From: Pseudomonas luteola NBRC 103146
GTDB lineage: Bacteria > Pseudomonadota > Gammaproteobacteria > Pseudomonadales > Pseudomonadaceae
Length of the DNA: 64,000 nt
Assembly (NCBI RefSeq): GCF_002091675.1
Contig: NZ_BDAE01000021.1
Coordinates: 1 to 64,000 of the forward strand
Direction: 5' to 3'
Each line of letters begins with the position of its first letter. Position 1 is the stretch's first letter. This document shows positions 63,112-64,000 of the stretch, in pieces. The position numbers were made by a program, and so were the translations under genes. A model generated the notes under the pieces. It was not told the DNA's origin, made no database searches, and saw nothing but the letters and a program-made list of their open reading frames with translations.

Positions 63112-63888
63112 ATGCATAATCCGATTCGTATAGGTCATATTGGGCTGAGCTTTCATGCTGCCAGTGCCGCCGTGGTACAACGTATTGTTGAGCGTCATGG
63201 CTATCGCGTAGAGAGCGTAGCTGCTCCCCATGAAGATATGTTCAGGCACTATGGCGCTGGGGAGGTGGACTTTTTGGTATCGGCCTGGCTACCGGCCAGT
63301 CATGGGGGCTATCTGGCTCCCTATGCCGAACAGACCCGTACCCTGGGCGTTCTATATCAGCCGTACTGTATCTGGGGCGTGCCGGACTATGTGCCTGCCG
63401 AGGCGGTGGCAAGCATCGATGATCTGAAGCGACCTGACGTTGCGGCACATATGAGTCTGCTGATACAGGGCATCAATCCGGGAGCCGGTATCAGCCGCTT
63501 TTCGCGCGACATCATCGAGCAGTATGGTCTTGATCAGGTTGGCTATCACTTCGCCAACGGTACGCAAGCCCAGTGTTTCGAGCGATTCGAGCAGGCCGTA
63601 GAGCGTCGCGAATGGATCGTCGTCCCCCTCTGGCACCCTCAGTTCCTGCATTACCGCTACGCCATCCGGGCGCTACACGAACCACGCGGCCTTCTGGGCG
63701 GCCAGGATGACGCCACGCTGATTGTGCGCGAAGAAACGGCTGCCCATCTGGCGCCGGCACTGCTCAATGAGCTTTCTCAGCTCTCGCTGGGAAACGCCAC
63801 AATCAGCGAACTCGATTACTGGATCTGCCGGGAAGGGCTTTCGCCTCTGGAAGCGGCTGATCGCTGGCTGGCCCAATCTTTCACCTGA
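63112..63888 (+). CDS. OpuAC-like substrate-binding domain protein, cytoplasmic
   Basis: A 258-residue protein of the glycine betaine/choline binding family (OpuAC/ProX type): IGHIGLSFHAASAAVVQRIV, LVSAWLPASHGGYLAPYAE and YCIWGVPDYV (aromatic cage residues) and the late block ISELDYWICREGLSPLEAAD. Unlike transporter binding proteins it has no signal peptide, only MHNPIRIGHIG. A cytoplasmic OpuAC-like protein could be a sensor or bind an aromatic cation intracellularly. It is next to last in the run. Confidence 0.82.
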   Translation: MHNPIRIGHIGLSFHAASAAVVQRIVERHGYRVESVAAPHEDMFRHYGAGEVDFLVSAWLPASHGGYLAPYAEQTRTLGVLYQPYCIWGVPDYVPAEAVASIDDLKRPDVAAHMSLLIQGINPGAGISRFSRDIIEQYGLDQVGYHFANGTQAQCFERFEQAVERREWIVVPLWHPQFLHYRYAIRALHEPRGLLGGQDDATLIVREETAAHLAPALLNELSQLSLGNATISELDYWICREGLSPLEAADRWLAQSFT

Positions 63889-63905
63889 CCTGAGAGAAGA
63901 TACTT

Positions 63906-64000
63906 ATGAATCTATCTACATTACTTAGTCAGCGGTACACCACCAAGGCATTCGACCCTTCGCGAAAGATACCGCACGCCACGCTTGAAGAACTGCTTGG
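63906..64000 (+). CDS. Nitroreductase-family flavoprotein (partial)
   Basis: Starts at ATG 63906 after GAGAGAAGA and runs off the window at 64000. The 31 visible residues, LSQRYTTKAFDPSRKIPHA, match the NfsB/NfnB oxygen-insensitive NAD(P)H nitroreductase N-terminus (E. coli KRHSTKAFDASKK). These FMN enzymes reduce nitroaromatics and quinones. It follows the OpuAC-like gene by 17 bases. Confidence 0.8.
   Translation, partial: MNLSTLLSQRYTTKAFDPSRKIPHATLEELL

Overview
Kind of organism. The window is dense bacterial DNA of moderate GC (mid-fifties percent by eye, not counted) with gammaproteobacterial gene families. Several features point to Pseudomonas: an OprD-family porin, proteins resembling the Pseudomonas families DUF5064 and DUF3509, Anr/FNR-type boxes beside a broken universal stress protein gene, and an STN-type TonB receptor. 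A chromosomal-type class A beta-lactamase and the moderate GC suggest the P. luteola branch rather than the high-GC species; this is inference, not an identification. No rRNA, tRNA, CRISPR array, prophage or insertion sequence was recognised.

Layout. 0.1-7 kb: cupin protein, GAF histidine kinase, NAD(P)-binding protein divergent from an HxlR regulator, DUF1615 lipoprotein, exported alpha/beta hydrolase with a YceK-like lipoprotein, and a universal stress protein pseudogene. 7-10 kb: gene-poor stretch with three Anr-like boxes, then a UvrD-like helicase with a histone-H1-like N-terminus. 10.9-18.3 kb: OprD porin, two TerC-family membrane proteins, secreted GH5 glycosidase with a Pro/Gln linker, class A beta-lactamase. 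18.6-21.7 kb: D-lactate dehydrogenase, lactate permease and a DUF5064-like protein, probably one operon. 22-31.5 kb: PEP mutase/isocitrate lyase-family protein, LysR regulator divergent from a class III aminotransferase and an SDR, CynX-type MFS exporter divergent from a MarR regulator, AlaC-type transaminase, D-Ala-D-Ala ligase. 31.9-37.5 kb: respiratory D-lactate dehydrogenase, a frameshifted GH15 glucoamylase-type gene, a stress SDR and a DUF2809 gene with no usable start codon. 37.5-44.8 kb: cytochrome c, a stand-alone curlin-repeat (amyloid) protein, an AMIN-domain amidase, a Fur-box-preceded TonB receptor and a diguanylate cyclase fragment. 44.8-57 kb: LysE exporter, VOC plus GST pair divergent from a LysR regulator, a 52-residue zinc-ribbon protein, a large hybrid histidine kinase, HAD phosphatase, GH3 beta-glucosidase, PAS-PAS chemoreceptor. 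57.3-64 kb: VOC protein, AhpD-like protein, LysR, and divergent from it a run of seven co-directional genes (small protein, exported NTF2-like protein, zinc-type MDR reductase, DJ-1-like protein without its cysteine, exported MRJP/Yellow-like protein, OpuAC-like protein without signal peptide, nitroreductase cut by the window end).

How genes work together. Lactate metabolism is covered by a soluble NAD-dependent D-lactate dehydrogenase with its permease and by a quinone-linked Dld elsewhere. GH5, GH3 and GH15 enzymes with a TonB receptor and OprD porin suggest a plant- or soil-associated life. Four regulator/target pairs are arranged divergently (HxlR, MarR and two LysR), with pseudo-palindromes visible in the HxlR and MarR spacers. 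Decay is visible in at least four places: the universal stress protein, the GH15 N-terminus, the DUF2809 start and the diguanylate cyclase fragment. The most interesting candidates for new biology are the orphan curlin protein with an internal 95-residue duplication and the LysR-flanked seven-gene redox/exported-protein run at the right end.
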